NCBI RefSeq assembly: GCF_027498035.1
Contig: NZ_CP114978.1
Span: 3,596,001-3,660,000 of the forward strand
DNA from: Pseudoxanthomonas sp.
GTDB taxonomy: Bacteria > Pseudomonadota > Gammaproteobacteria > Xanthomonadales > Xanthomonadaceae
Length of the DNA: 64,000 nt
Direction: 5' to 3'
Below the pieces are notes generated by a model that worked only from the letters and a program-made list of their open reading frames with translations, did not search any database and was not told the DNA's origin. Position 1 is the stretch's first letter. Every line of letters starts with the position of its first letter. This document shows positions 26,802 to 34,720 of the stretch, one piece after another. The position numbers and the translations under genes were made by a program.

Positions 26802-26949
26802 GCGCGGCGCGCGGATGCGGCGGCGGCAGGCCGCCGTCGGCTACCATATCGGCGATCCCTGTTGTCGTTGCCTCGCGCCCGTGCCTGTTTCCGGTGATGT
26901 CGCGTGCCGCGGCGGCGGATCATTCCCCAACTTCCTGCCAAGCCCTGCC

Positions 26950-27906
26950 ATGGAATCCGCGCCACTCCGCTCCATCCACGTCGTTGCCGCCGTCATCACC
27001 GATGCACGCGGACGCATCCTGCTGGCCCGTCGCGGCGATGGGCGTGACCTGGCGGGTTTGTGGGAGTTCCCTGGCGGCAAGCGCGAGCCGGGCGAGTCGA
27101 CCGAAGACACGCTGATCCGCGAGCTGCAGGAAGAACTGGGCATCACCGTGCAGGTCGGCGCGCCGATCATGCGCGTGCCGCACCTGTATCCGGACAAGCG
27201 GCTGCTGCTGGACATCCGCCGGGTCACCGCGTGGAAGGGCGTGCCGCGCGGCGTGGAAGGCCAGGCGCTGGCCTGGGTGGAGCACGACAAGCTCACGCGC
27301 TACCCGATGCCCGACGCCGACAAGCCGGTGGTGGCGGTGCTGCAGCAGCCGGACCGCTACCTGGTCACGCCCGAACCCGGCACTGACCACCAGGCCTGGC
27401 TGGATGCGCTGTCACTGGCGCTGGCCGATGGCGTGCGCCGCGTGCAGCTGCGCGCGCGCGGCCTCGACGCCGATCCGTCCTGGCCGCAGCTGGCGGCCGC
27501 GGCGGTCGCGCTGTGCCGCAAGGCCGGCGCGGAAGTGTTGCTCAACGGCAATGCCAAGCTGGCGCGCGACCTGGGCATCGGCCTGCACCTGCGCGGCGAA
27601 CAGCTGTCGCGCCTGAGCGCGCGACCGGTGCCGAACAGCACGCCACTGGGTGCGTCCTGCCATTCGCTGGACGAACTACGCATGGCCGAAGACCTGGGCT
27701 GCGACTTCGCGGTGCTGGGCAATGTGCGCGAGACACCCGGCCAGCCGGAACATCCGGCGATGGGCTGGAGCGGTTTCGCGCGCCTGCGTGAGTCCGTGTC
27801 GCTGCCGATCTACGCCATCGGCGGATTGGGCACGGCCGACCTGGCCGAAGCCCGCCAGCATGGTGCGCAGGGTGTCGCCGCGATCCGTGGGCTGTGGCCG
27901 ACGTAG
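26950..27906 (+). CDS. Fused MutT Nudix hydrolase and thiamine-phosphate-synthase-like (TenI-type) protein
   Basis: This 318-residue protein has an N-terminal Nudix domain (about 10-135; box GGKREPGESTEDTLIRELQEELGI) typical of 8-oxo-dGTP diphosphatase MutT. A C-terminal TIM-barrel domain (about 140-318) has VRRVQLRARGL, EVLLNGNAKLARDLGIGLHL, LGASCHSLDEL and IYAIGGLG. The second domain resembles ThiE/TenI, but the ThiE phosphate-substrate loop (GxxFPTxTK) is replaced by LGNVRETPGQPEHPAMGW. Its activity is therefore doubtful; true ThiE is at 19195-19821. Such fusions next to coaE are common in gammaproteobacteria. Its TAG stop lies inside an inverted repeat. Confidence 0.92.
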   Translation: MESAPLRSIHVVAAVITDARGRILLARRGDGRDLAGLWEFPGGKREPGESTEDTLIRELQEELGITVQVGAPIMRVPHLYPDKRLLLDIRRVTAWKGVPRGVEGQALAWVEHDKLTRYPMPDADKPVVAVLQQPDRYLVTPEPGTDHQAWLDALSLALADGVRRVQLRARGLDADPSWPQLAAAAVALCRKAGAEVLLNGNAKLARDLGIGLHLRGEQLSRLSARPVPNSTPLGASCHSLDELRMAEDLGCDFAVLGNVRETPGQPEHPAMGWSGFARLRESVSLPIYAIGGLGTADLAEARQHGAQGVAAIRGLWPT

Positions 27907-27966
27907 GAGCGGGCCATACCCGCGATGGGCTTCACCGGGAAAGCTCCGCTATGAGCCGCTCCTACG
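27902..27966. repeat. GTAG-headed inverted repeat containing both convergent stop codons
   Basis: CGTAGGAGCGG (27902-27912) is perfectly inverted at 27956-27966. Between the arms lies GGCCATACCCGCGATGGGCTT and more sequence. The GTAG of the left arm supplies the TAG stop of the MutT/TenI gene, and the GTAG on the other strand supplies the TAG stop of coaE. It is a GTAG-type palindromic repeat as in Stenotrophomonas and Xanthomonas. Confidence 0.8.
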
Positions 27967-28573
27967 CCGTGGCCAGCAGGCGGTAACGCGCGTCCAGTTC
28001 GGCCACGGCCAGGGTGATGTCTTCCAGTGAGCCGTCGTTGCGCACGATGTCGTCGGCCAGGGCGATGCGCTGGGCATCGCTGGCCTGCGCGTCGATCATC
28101 CGCTGCGCCAGTGTTTCGTCGATGCCATCGCGACGTAGCAGCCGCGCCATGCGGATATCCATCGGCGCGGTGACCACGGCGATGCGCTGCAGCCACGGAT
28201 AACGTTCGCGGCCGCCGCCCTCGGCCAGCAGCGGGATCATCGCCACCGCATACGGGCCGGTGGCATCGCGGCACTGCTGTTCAAGGGCGGCGCGCACGGC
28301 CGGGTGGACGATGGCTTCCAGCGCGCGTCGCGCGTCGGTGTCATCGAACACGCGTCGGCGCATCGCCGCGCGGTCCAGCCGGCCTTCGGCATCCAGCACG
28401 GTGGCGCCGAAGGTGTCGACGATCGCGGCCAACGCGGGTGTGCCCGGCTCGACCACGGCACGGGCGATGCGGTCGGCATCGGCCACGAAAATGCCGAGCG
28501 CGGTGAACGCGCTTTCCAGTGCGCTCTTGCCCGAGGCGATGCCGCCGGTCATGCCGATGCAGGTCTGGCTCAT
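27962..28573 (-). CDS. coaE: Dephospho-CoA kinase
   Basis: This 203-residue enzyme performs the last step of coenzyme A synthesis. The P-loop reads GMTGGIASGKSALESAFTALG. ADADRIARAV is the conserved DAD segment, and HPAVRAALEQQ, IPLLAEGGGRERY and VVTAPMDIRMARLLRRDG follow as in CoaE. Length is normal. It is convergent with the MutT/TenI gene, and the downstream repeat supplies its stop. Confidence 0.97.
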   Translation of the reverse strand: MSQTCIGMTGGIASGKSALESAFTALGIFVADADRIARAVVEPGTPALAAIVDTFGATVLDAEGRLDRAAMRRRVFDDTDARRALEAIVHPAVRAALEQQCRDATGPYAVAMIPLLAEGGGRERYPWLQRIAVVTAPMDIRMARLLRRDGIDETLAQRMIDAQASDAQRIALADDIVRNDGSLEDITLAVAELDARYRLLATA

Positions 28574-28604
28574 GGCCGCATTATCCGTGCCGCTGGCGGA
28601 CTGG

Positions 28605-29099
28605 CTACAGCCAGCGACGCACGCGCGTGCAATACAGTGAGTAGGCGCCGTCGAACTCGCGGCGCAGGCGGGCTTCCTCGAACGGGATCAGCACCCGCTG
28701 CAGCGCCATTAGCGGCAGCGGCAGCAACAGCAGTGCCCATGGCACCACCAGGTATCCGGCCAGGCCGATGTAGCTCAGCACCAGGCTGACGTACATCGGG
28801 TTGCGGCTGAGCCGGTACGGACCGCGCACCACCAGCGTGGAGGGTTGGTGGCTGGGCAGGATGGTGGTGCGGCGCAGGGCGAACAGGGCAAAGCATGCCA
28901 GCGCCAGCAGCAGCGCGGCGGCAGCCAGCAGCGAGCCGGCCCACTGCATCACCAGCAGCGGCACGGCCTGCGGCAGGGGCAAGGACAGGGCGCGCTGCAG
29001 CAGTGCGGCCAGGGCGAAAACTGCGAGGAAATGCAGCGGCGAGGTCGTGCGCACCAGCCAGGGTGCGCGTGCGTGTCCGGCAGCCACCCGGTCGGTCAT
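28605..29099 (-). CDS. Isoprenylcysteine carboxyl methyltransferase-like membrane protein (2)
   Basis: This protein of about 164 residues has four hydrophobic segments. The ICMT motif reads GPYRLSRNPMYVSLVLSY, and the C terminus IPFEEARLRREFDGAYSLYCTRVRRWL parallels the protein at 23603-24067. It is probably an S-adenosylmethionine-dependent methyltransferase of unknown substrate. The ATG at 29099 with GGAAG upstream was preferred; a GTG at 29114 would add five residues. It lies 31 bases upstream of coaE on the same strand. Confidence 0.83.
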   Translation of the reverse strand: MTDRVAAGHARAPWLVRTTSPLHFLAVFALAALLQRALSLPLPQAVPLLVMQWAGSLLAAAALLLALACFALFALRRTTILPSHQPSTLVVRGPYRLSRNPMYVSLVLSYIGLAGYLVVPWALLLLPLPLMALQRVLIPFEEARLRREFDGAYSLYCTRVRRWL

Positions 29100-29225
29100 C
29101 CGTTCTTCCAGCACGCCCTGCGGTCATCCACTGAATGCAATGCTGACATCTTAGCGTGGGCGGCCCGGGCAACGTGCCCGAGCGCACCGCGCTTACACTC
29201 CACTCCCCCTGATCCGAGTCATGTC

Positions 29226-30278
29226 ATGCGGTCCATCCCGTCGCTTCGCGCCATGTCGTCCCGTCACCCGTCACTGCGCGTTGCCGTGCTGCTGCTTGGC
29301 ATGCTGCTGGGGACATCGGCTGCACTGGCGCAGGCGCCGCAGGCATCCGGCGGTTTCGAGCTGGTGGCGCTGGGCGTGAACGGAGGACTGGACGACGGCA
29401 ACCTGTCGTCCTACCTGGTCCGCGCGAAGGGCGATACGCGGTACCTGGCGCTGGATGCCGGCAGCGTGCTGCCGGGCATCGGACGCGCGCTGGAGCACGG
29501 TGCCTTCGCCGATGCCGGGCCGTCCGGGGCCGAGACACCACGCGGGCAGGTGTTCCGCGACCTGATCGCCGGCTACTTCATCAGCCACGCGCATCTGGAC
29601 CATGTCCAAGGCCTGCTGATCGCCGCCACCGACGACACCGGGCACAAGCCGATCTATGGCCTGCCGCCGACCCTGGACACGCTCAGTCGCGATTATTTCA
29701 ACTGGACCGCCTGGCCGAACTTCGCCGACCGCGGCCCGGCGCCGGCCCTGGGCCGATATCGCCTGACCGAAGCCGTGCCGGGCCAGTGGTTCAACATCCC
29801 CGGGACCTCGCTGTCGGCCAGCGTCTATCCGCTGTGGCACGACCGGCTGACCTCGTCGATGGTGCTGGTCCGGTCCGGCGATGCCTACTTCGCCTATTTC
29901 GGCGACACCGGCCCGGATGCACTCTCCGGCGGCCAACACCGGCTGGCGGACATCTGGCAGGTGCTAGCGCCGCTGGTGCGGGCCCATGCGCTGAAAGGCA
30001 TGCTGATCGAGGCCTCGTTCCCCAATGACCTGCCGGACGCCCAGCTGTTCGGCCATCTGACCCCGGCCTGGCTGCAGCGCGAGCTGGACGCGCTGGCTGC
30101 AGCGGCCGGTGGGCAGGCGCCGCTCAAGGGCCTGCCGGTGTTGATCGGCCACATCAAACCGACCCTGCAGGCTGGCCGCGATCCGCGCGCTTTGATCGCC
30201 AGACAGCTGCAAGACGGAAATCACCTGGGCGTGAGATTCCTGCTGCCAGAGCAGGGCGAAAGTCTGCAGATGCCCTAA
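29226..30278 (+). CDS. Secreted class II cyclic-nucleotide phosphodiesterase-like protein
   Basis: This 350-residue protein has a signal peptide (to about residue 36, AALAQAP) and a metallo-beta-lactamase-type fold of the PDE class II (CpdP/PDE1) family. FISHAHLDHVQGLLIAA is the HxHxDH metal site, FAYFGDTGPDAL and GMLIEASFPNDLPDAQLFGHLTP carry further ligands, and VLIGHIKPTL is near the end. Known members hydrolyse cAMP/cGMP. With export signals it would act on extracellular or periplasmic cyclic nucleotides, producing AMP/GMP. It stands just before the purine-scavenging genes. The ATG at 29250 is an alternative start. Confidence 0.88.
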   Translation: MRSIPSLRAMSSRHPSLRVAVLLLGMLLGTSAALAQAPQASGGFELVALGVNGGLDDGNLSSYLVRAKGDTRYLALDAGSVLPGIGRALEHGAFADAGPSGAETPRGQVFRDLIAGYFISHAHLDHVQGLLIAATDDTGHKPIYGLPPTLDTLSRDYFNWTAWPNFADRGPAPALGRYRLTEAVPGQWFNIPGTSLSASVYPLWHDRLTSSMVLVRSGDAYFAYFGDTGPDALSGGQHRLADIWQVLAPLVRAHALKGMLIEASFPNDLPDAQLFGHLTPAWLQRELDALAAAAGGQAPLKGLPVLIGHIKPTLQAGRDPRALIARQLQDGNHLGVRFLLPEQGESLQMP

Positions 30279-30310
30279 CGGCGGGGCCTGCGGGCGGGAG
30301 GCTTGGTGTG

Positions 30311-30334
30311 TGTCGTTATTGACACATAACGACA
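30311..30334 (+). promoter_or_regulatory. Inverted repeat overlapping a TTGACA box upstream of the purine operon
   Basis: TGTCGTTA (30311-30318) is perfectly inverted at 30327-30334 around an 8-base spacer. The spacer begins with TTGACA (30319-30324), a consensus -35 hexamer. Candidate -10 sequences near 30342-30349 (AGTAAC/TAACTT) are weak. The nested TGTGTC-N6-GACACA is also palindromic. Read together, this is a candidate repressor operator over a promoter about 280 bases upstream of the permease start. Confidence 0.55.
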
Positions 30335-30613
30335 AGTTCTCAGTAACTTGCATTTTCGTAATGCTCGTGTGAAAACAGGATGCTGCTCTGCAGCATCCGT
30401 CGTCCGGATGGGAACGCGGCATGGCGCACGCAGCGGGAAACACACCGCTGCTTGCGCCGCTTGCGATCCCTGCCGACAGCGGTGCCAGCCTCCTGCCGTT
30501 GCCTGCCCCGGACCGTCCATGCCCGTCGCATCACCTGCATTTGCTGTTTCCCTTGTCTGTTGCCAGCAGGCCGGGCCTGGCCCGCGCGACCTGAATCACC
30601 CGGACGCCAGTCG
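30335..30613. other. Leader region of the purine operon, no gene seen
   Basis: Between the inverted repeat and the permease start lie about 280 bases with no supported gene. They contain a mixed-sequence leader with CTGCTCTGCAGCA near 30390. Its length would allow a 5' untranslated regulatory structure. No known purine riboswitch core was recognised. Confidence 0.35.
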
Positions 30614-31919
30614 ATGATGGGCTGGCCCGGCTTCCGCCTCGCCGAGCACGGCAGCTCGGTCCGCACCGAGCTGTTGGCCGGGTTCACCACCTTCCTGACG
30701 ATGGCCTACATCGTCTTCGTCAACCCGGACATCCTGGCGGCCGCCGGCATGGACAAGGGCGCGGTGTTCGTCGCCACCTGCCTGGCTGCGGCGCTGGGCT
30801 CGCTGCTGATGGGCCTGCTGGCCAACTGGCCGATCGGGCTGGCGCCAGGCATGGGGCTCAATGCGTTCTTCGCGTTTTCCGTGGTCGGGGCGATGGGTTA
30901 CCCGTGGCCGCAGGCGCTGGGGCTGGTGTTCGTTTCCGGCTGCGTGTTCCTGCTGTTGACCCTGACTGGCGCGCGGCGCTGGCTGGTCGATGGCATCCCG
31001 CAATCGCTGCGTAGCGGCATTGCCGCGGGTATCGGGTTGTTCCTGGCCTTCATCGGCCTGCAGGGTGCGGGCCTGGTCGTGGACAGCCCGGCCACGCTGG
31101 TCACCTTGGGCGACCTGCACACCGCCGAACCCTTGCTGGCCCTGGCCGGGCTGGTGCTGATCGGCATCCTGGATGCCTGGAAGGTCCGCGGCGCGATCCT
31201 GATCGGCATCCTCGCCGTGACCCTGGCGGGCCTGGCACTGGGCAAGGTCCATTACGCCGGGCTGATGGCGCTGCCACCGAGCCTGTCGCCGACCTTCTTC
31301 AAGCTGGACATCGCCGGGGCGCTGACCCAGCACGGCGGCGTCATGGCCCTGCTGCACGTGCTGCTGGTGTTCCTGCTGGTGGAGATGTTCGACGCCACCG
31401 GCACCTTGGCTGGTGTGGCCCAGCGCGCCGGTCTGCTGGACAAGCCCGAGCAGCGCGTGCAGTTCGACCGCGCGCTGCTGGCGGACAGCACCGCGGTGCT
31501 GGCTGGTTCGTTGCTGGGCACCTCCAGCACCACCGCTTATGTGGAAAGCGCCGCGGGCGTGCAGGCCGGTGGCCGCACCGGCCTGACCGCGCTGACCGTG
31601 GCCGCGCTGTTCCTGCTGGCGCTGATGTTCTCGCCGCTGGCCGGCATGGTCCCGGCCTACGCGACCGCCGCCGGCGCTGATCTACGTGGCCGGGCTGATG
31701 CTGCGCGAGCTGGTCCACCTGGACTGGAGCGATGTGACCGAAGCGATGCCAGCCTGCCTGGCTGCGCTGGGCATGCCCTTCACCTATTCCATCGCCAACG
31801 GCCTGGCCCTGGGCTTTGTCAGCCATGCGCTGCTGAAGCTGGGGACCGGCCGCTGGCGCGGCGTGCATGTGGCCACCTGGGTGGTCGCCGCGCTCTTCGT
31901 CCTGCGCTACGCGCTGTAG
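30614..31919 (+). pseudogene. AzgA-type NCS2 purine permease, frameshifted near 31667
   Basis: The N-terminal 350 residues read as a guanine/hypoxanthine/adenine permease: ELLAGFTTFLTMAYIVFVNP, ANWPIGLAPGMGLNAFF, FLLVEMFDATGTLAGVAQRAG and GTSSTTAYVESAAGVQAGGRTGL. Near 31664-31673 one extra base in ACCGCCGCCGGCG changes the frame. The true C terminus (ALIYVAGLMLRELVHLDW to LFVLRYAL, TAG 31917-31919) continues in the next frame. Corrected, the protein would have about 434 residues, the normal family length. It would take purine bases from periplasm to cytoplasm. Either a real mutation or a sequencing error; the uncorrected frame runs on into the adenosine deaminase. Confidence 0.85.
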
Positions 31920-31948
31920 CGCGGCGTGGTGTGGGGACACTGAAGTCA

Positions 31949-33526
31949 ATGAAGCAAAGGGGACCAAGGCACGTGGTAGTCAGCAGGCTGTTGTGGGTGG
32001 GTGTGATCGTGGGCAGTGCGCTGTCAGGGACCGCATGGGCGGCCGATGGCGCGCCGGCGGTGCGCTCGAATCAGGCGCGGGTGGCGCAGGTCATGCACGA
32101 CCTGAGTGGCAATGGCGCGAAGCTGCGCGCCTTCCTGCAGGCCATGCCCAAGGGCGGCGATCTGCACAATCACCTGGGTGGCAGCGTCTACGCGGAAGAT
32201 TTCCTGCGCTGGGCCGATGCCGAGAATGCCTGCATCGCGGTGGCCGGCCACCAGCTGTCCCCGCCGCCGTGTGGCGAAGGCCAGGTGCCTGCGCGTGGCC
32301 TGGCCGCGCGCGATGCGGCGTTCTATTCGGCCACGGTCGATGCGTTGTCGATGCGCAACTTCGTGCCGGGCAATGCCGCGGCGTCGGGGCATGACCAGTT
32401 CTTCAGCACCTTCGCGAAATTTGGCGGATTGGGTGGCCATCGTGCCGAAGGCGTGGTGGTGACGCTGGAGCAGGCCGCGCGCGACCACGTGCCCTATGTC
32501 GAACTGATCGCCAACCCGCCGCAGGCCGCCGCGCTGGGCAAGCGCGCGCAGACGCTTGCGTGGAACGCGAAGGACTTCGCTGCCGACCTGGCGCCACTGC
32601 AAGGCGAGCTGCCCGAACTGGTCAGCGCCGCGCGCGAAGACTTCGCCACGCTCGATGCGCAGGTGCGCACGCTGATGCATTGCGGCCAGGCCGATGCCAG
32701 CCCGGGCTGTGGCGTGCGCTACCGCTATGTGCCGTACGTGCTGCGCGTGCTGCCGCCACCGGTGGTGTTCGGCCAGATGGTGATGGGTTACGCGCTGGTG
32801 CAGGCCGATCCTGAGCGCTTCGCCGCGGTGAACATCGTCGCGCCGGAAGACAATCCGGTCGCGCTGTCCGACTACCGCCTGCACATGGACATGTTCCGCT
32901 TCCTGTCCACGCGCTACCCGACCGTGCCGCTGACCCTGCATGCCGGTGAGCTGGCGCTGGGCCTGGTGCCGCCGGCGGACCTGCGTTTCCACATCCGCGA
33001 TGCGGTCGACGCCGGTGCCAGGCGCATCGGTCATGGCGTTGACATCGGTTACGAGGACGATGCCGCCGGCCTGATGGCGCAGATGAAGGCCAGGCACGTT
33101 GCAGTGGAGATCAACCTGTCCAGCAACGACGGCATCCTGGGGGTCAAGGGTCGTGACCATCCGCTGCAGATGTATCTGGCAGCTGGCGTGCCGGTGGTGC
33201 TGTCCACCGATGACGAAGGTGTCTCGCGCAGTGACATGACCCACGAGTACCAGCGTGCCGTGCAGGAGCAGGGCGTGGATTACGCCACGCTCAAGCAGAT
33301 CGCGCGCAACGGCCTGACCTACGCGTTCATCCCCGGCGACAGCCTGTGGAATGACGATGGCAGCGCGCCGGGTGCGGCCTGTGCCGCAAGCCTGCGTGCG
33401 AATGCAGCCAAGCCCGATGCGCGCTGCGACGCGCTATTGGCCAGGAGCGAGAAGGCGCGCATGCAGTGGCAGCTGGAACGCGACTTCGCTGCGTTCGAAA
33501 CGCAGATCCTGAAGGGTGCGTATTGA
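31949..33526 (+). CDS. Secreted adenosine deaminase family protein
   Basis: This protein of about 525 residues has an N-terminal signal peptide (LLWVGVIVGSALSGTAWAAD) and an adenosine/AMP deaminase TIM-barrel. Metal and catalytic motifs are MPKGGDLHNHLGGSVYAED (HxH), VPLTLHAGELAL, ARRIGHGVDIGYED, VAVEINLSSND and VVLSTDDEGVSR. Length and export resemble ADGF-type secreted deaminases, which convert adenosine to inosine outside the cytoplasm. A GTG at 31973, preceded by AAGG, is an alternative start. The nucleoside hydrolase ATG overlaps its stop by one base (TGATG), so the two are coupled. Confidence 0.9.
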   Translation: MKQRGPRHVVVSRLLWVGVIVGSALSGTAWAADGAPAVRSNQARVAQVMHDLSGNGAKLRAFLQAMPKGGDLHNHLGGSVYAEDFLRWADAENACIAVAGHQLSPPPCGEGQVPARGLAARDAAFYSATVDALSMRNFVPGNAAASGHDQFFSTFAKFGGLGGHRAEGVVVTLEQAARDHVPYVELIANPPQAAALGKRAQTLAWNAKDFAADLAPLQGELPELVSAAREDFATLDAQVRTLMHCGQADASPGCGVRYRYVPYVLRVLPPPVVFGQMVMGYALVQADPERFAAVNIVAPEDNPVALSDYRLHMDMFRFLSTRYPTVPLTLHAGELALGLVPPADLRFHIRDAVDAGARRIGHGVDIGYEDDAAGLMAQMKARHVAVEINLSSNDGILGVKGRDHPLQMYLAAGVPVVLSTDDEGVSRSDMTHEYQRAVQEQGVDYATLKQIARNGLTYAFIPGDSLWNDDGSAPGAACAASLRANAAKPDARCDALLARSEKARMQWQLERDFAAFETQILKGAY

Positions 33527-34668
33527 TGGCTGGTCACGCCATCAAGTGGATGAAAGCGGCGGCGCTGTGTGCCGCACTGGCCTGCGCGCTGCCGTCGCTG
33601 GCCGCCGAGAAAAAGCTGGTGATCCTGGACGACGACCTGGACGGCTTCGCGCCTGCGCAGGTGATGGCATTGCAGGCGCCGGACGTGCAGGTGCTAGGGC
33701 TGACCACGGTCAGCGGCAACGTGTGGGCGACCGAAGCCACCGCGCACGCGCGCCGCATGCTGGAAATCACCGGTCATCCGGACGTGCCCGCCGTGCCTGG
33801 CGCGGTCTACCCGCTGGTCAATACCGAAGCGGCCACCGAACGCTGGGAAGCGCTGTACGGCAAGCTGGTGTGGAAGGGCGCATGGATGAAGCACTGGGTG
33901 GAAAACAATTTCCAGGCCGATCCCCAGTACCACGGCCCTGAGGTCGTGCCGACTTTGAAGCTGGGCAACCCCGGCGTGGTGAAGGCTTCCAGCGAGCTGG
34001 CCGCCAACTTCATGATCCGCATGGTCCACGCGCATCCGGGCCAGGTGACCATCATCGCCACCGGGCCACTGACCAATCTGGCGCTGGCCCAGCGCCTGGA
34101 CCCGCAGTTCGCGACACTGGCCAAGGAGCTGGTCTACATGGGCGGCAGCCTGGAGCCGAAGCAGGCCCGCGACAGCGAGGCGGCACGGCAGTTCGCGCGC
34201 GAGTTCGTCAACACCCCAAGGCGCGAGTTCAACATCCGCTTCGATCCGGAAGCGGCCAGCATCGTCATGCGCGCGCCGTGGCAGAAGATCGTGATGGTGC
34301 CGGTCGATCCGTCCACCGCCACCGAGGTCACGCCGGAACTGCTCACGCGCATGCGTGCGGCCAATACGCCGATTTCCAGGGCACTGGCCACGCGTGCCAC
34401 CGGCTTCCCGCTGTGGGACGAACTGGCCGTTGCGGTGTGGCTGGACCCGACCCTGATCACCGAATCCGACGACCTGATGGTCGACACCAACACCGAACAC
34501 GGCGCGGGCTACGGCGACATCCTGTCGTGGAGCGCGCCGTATGCGCCGGGCCAGGGCGAGCAGCGCGAAACCGTGGTGCGCCAGATCGATGTGCCGCGTT
34601 TCGAGGCGCTGATGTCGCAGCTGCTGACGCGTCCGCAGCCGCAGGCGGTGGGAGCGTCGGTGCCATGA
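33526..34668 (+). CDS. Secreted nucleoside hydrolase-like protein with altered metal motif
   Basis: This 380-residue protein has a signal peptide (to about residue 26, SLAAE) and an inosine-uridine nucleoside hydrolase fold: LGLTTVSGNVWATEATAHARRML, TIIATGPLTNLALAQRLDP, LVYMGGSLEP and EFNIRFDPEAA. The usual N-terminal calcium-binding DTDxGxDD is read here as LDDDLDGFAPAQ, so the last two aspartates appear absent. It is therefore a divergent subfamily or an inactive relative. It would split ribonucleosides to base and ribose in the periplasm, in line with its neighbours. Translationally coupled to the deaminase. Confidence 0.86.
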   Translation: MAGHAIKWMKAAALCAALACALPSLAAEKKLVILDDDLDGFAPAQVMALQAPDVQVLGLTTVSGNVWATEATAHARRMLEITGHPDVPAVPGAVYPLVNTEAATERWEALYGKLVWKGAWMKHWVENNFQADPQYHGPEVVPTLKLGNPGVVKASSELAANFMIRMVHAHPGQVTIIATGPLTNLALAQRLDPQFATLAKELVYMGGSLEPKQARDSEAARQFAREFVNTPRREFNIRFDPEAASIVMRAPWQKIVMVPVDPSTATEVTPELLTRMRAANTPISRALATRATGFPLWDELAVAVWLDPTLITESDDLMVDTNTEHGAGYGDILSWSAPYAPGQGEQRETVVRQIDVPRFEALMSQLLTRPQPQAVGASVP

Positions 34669-34720
34669 GTTATTCGTCTTCCAGGCAGCGTCTTCCGCTT
34701 CCTCTTTCCCGGGAGTCGCA

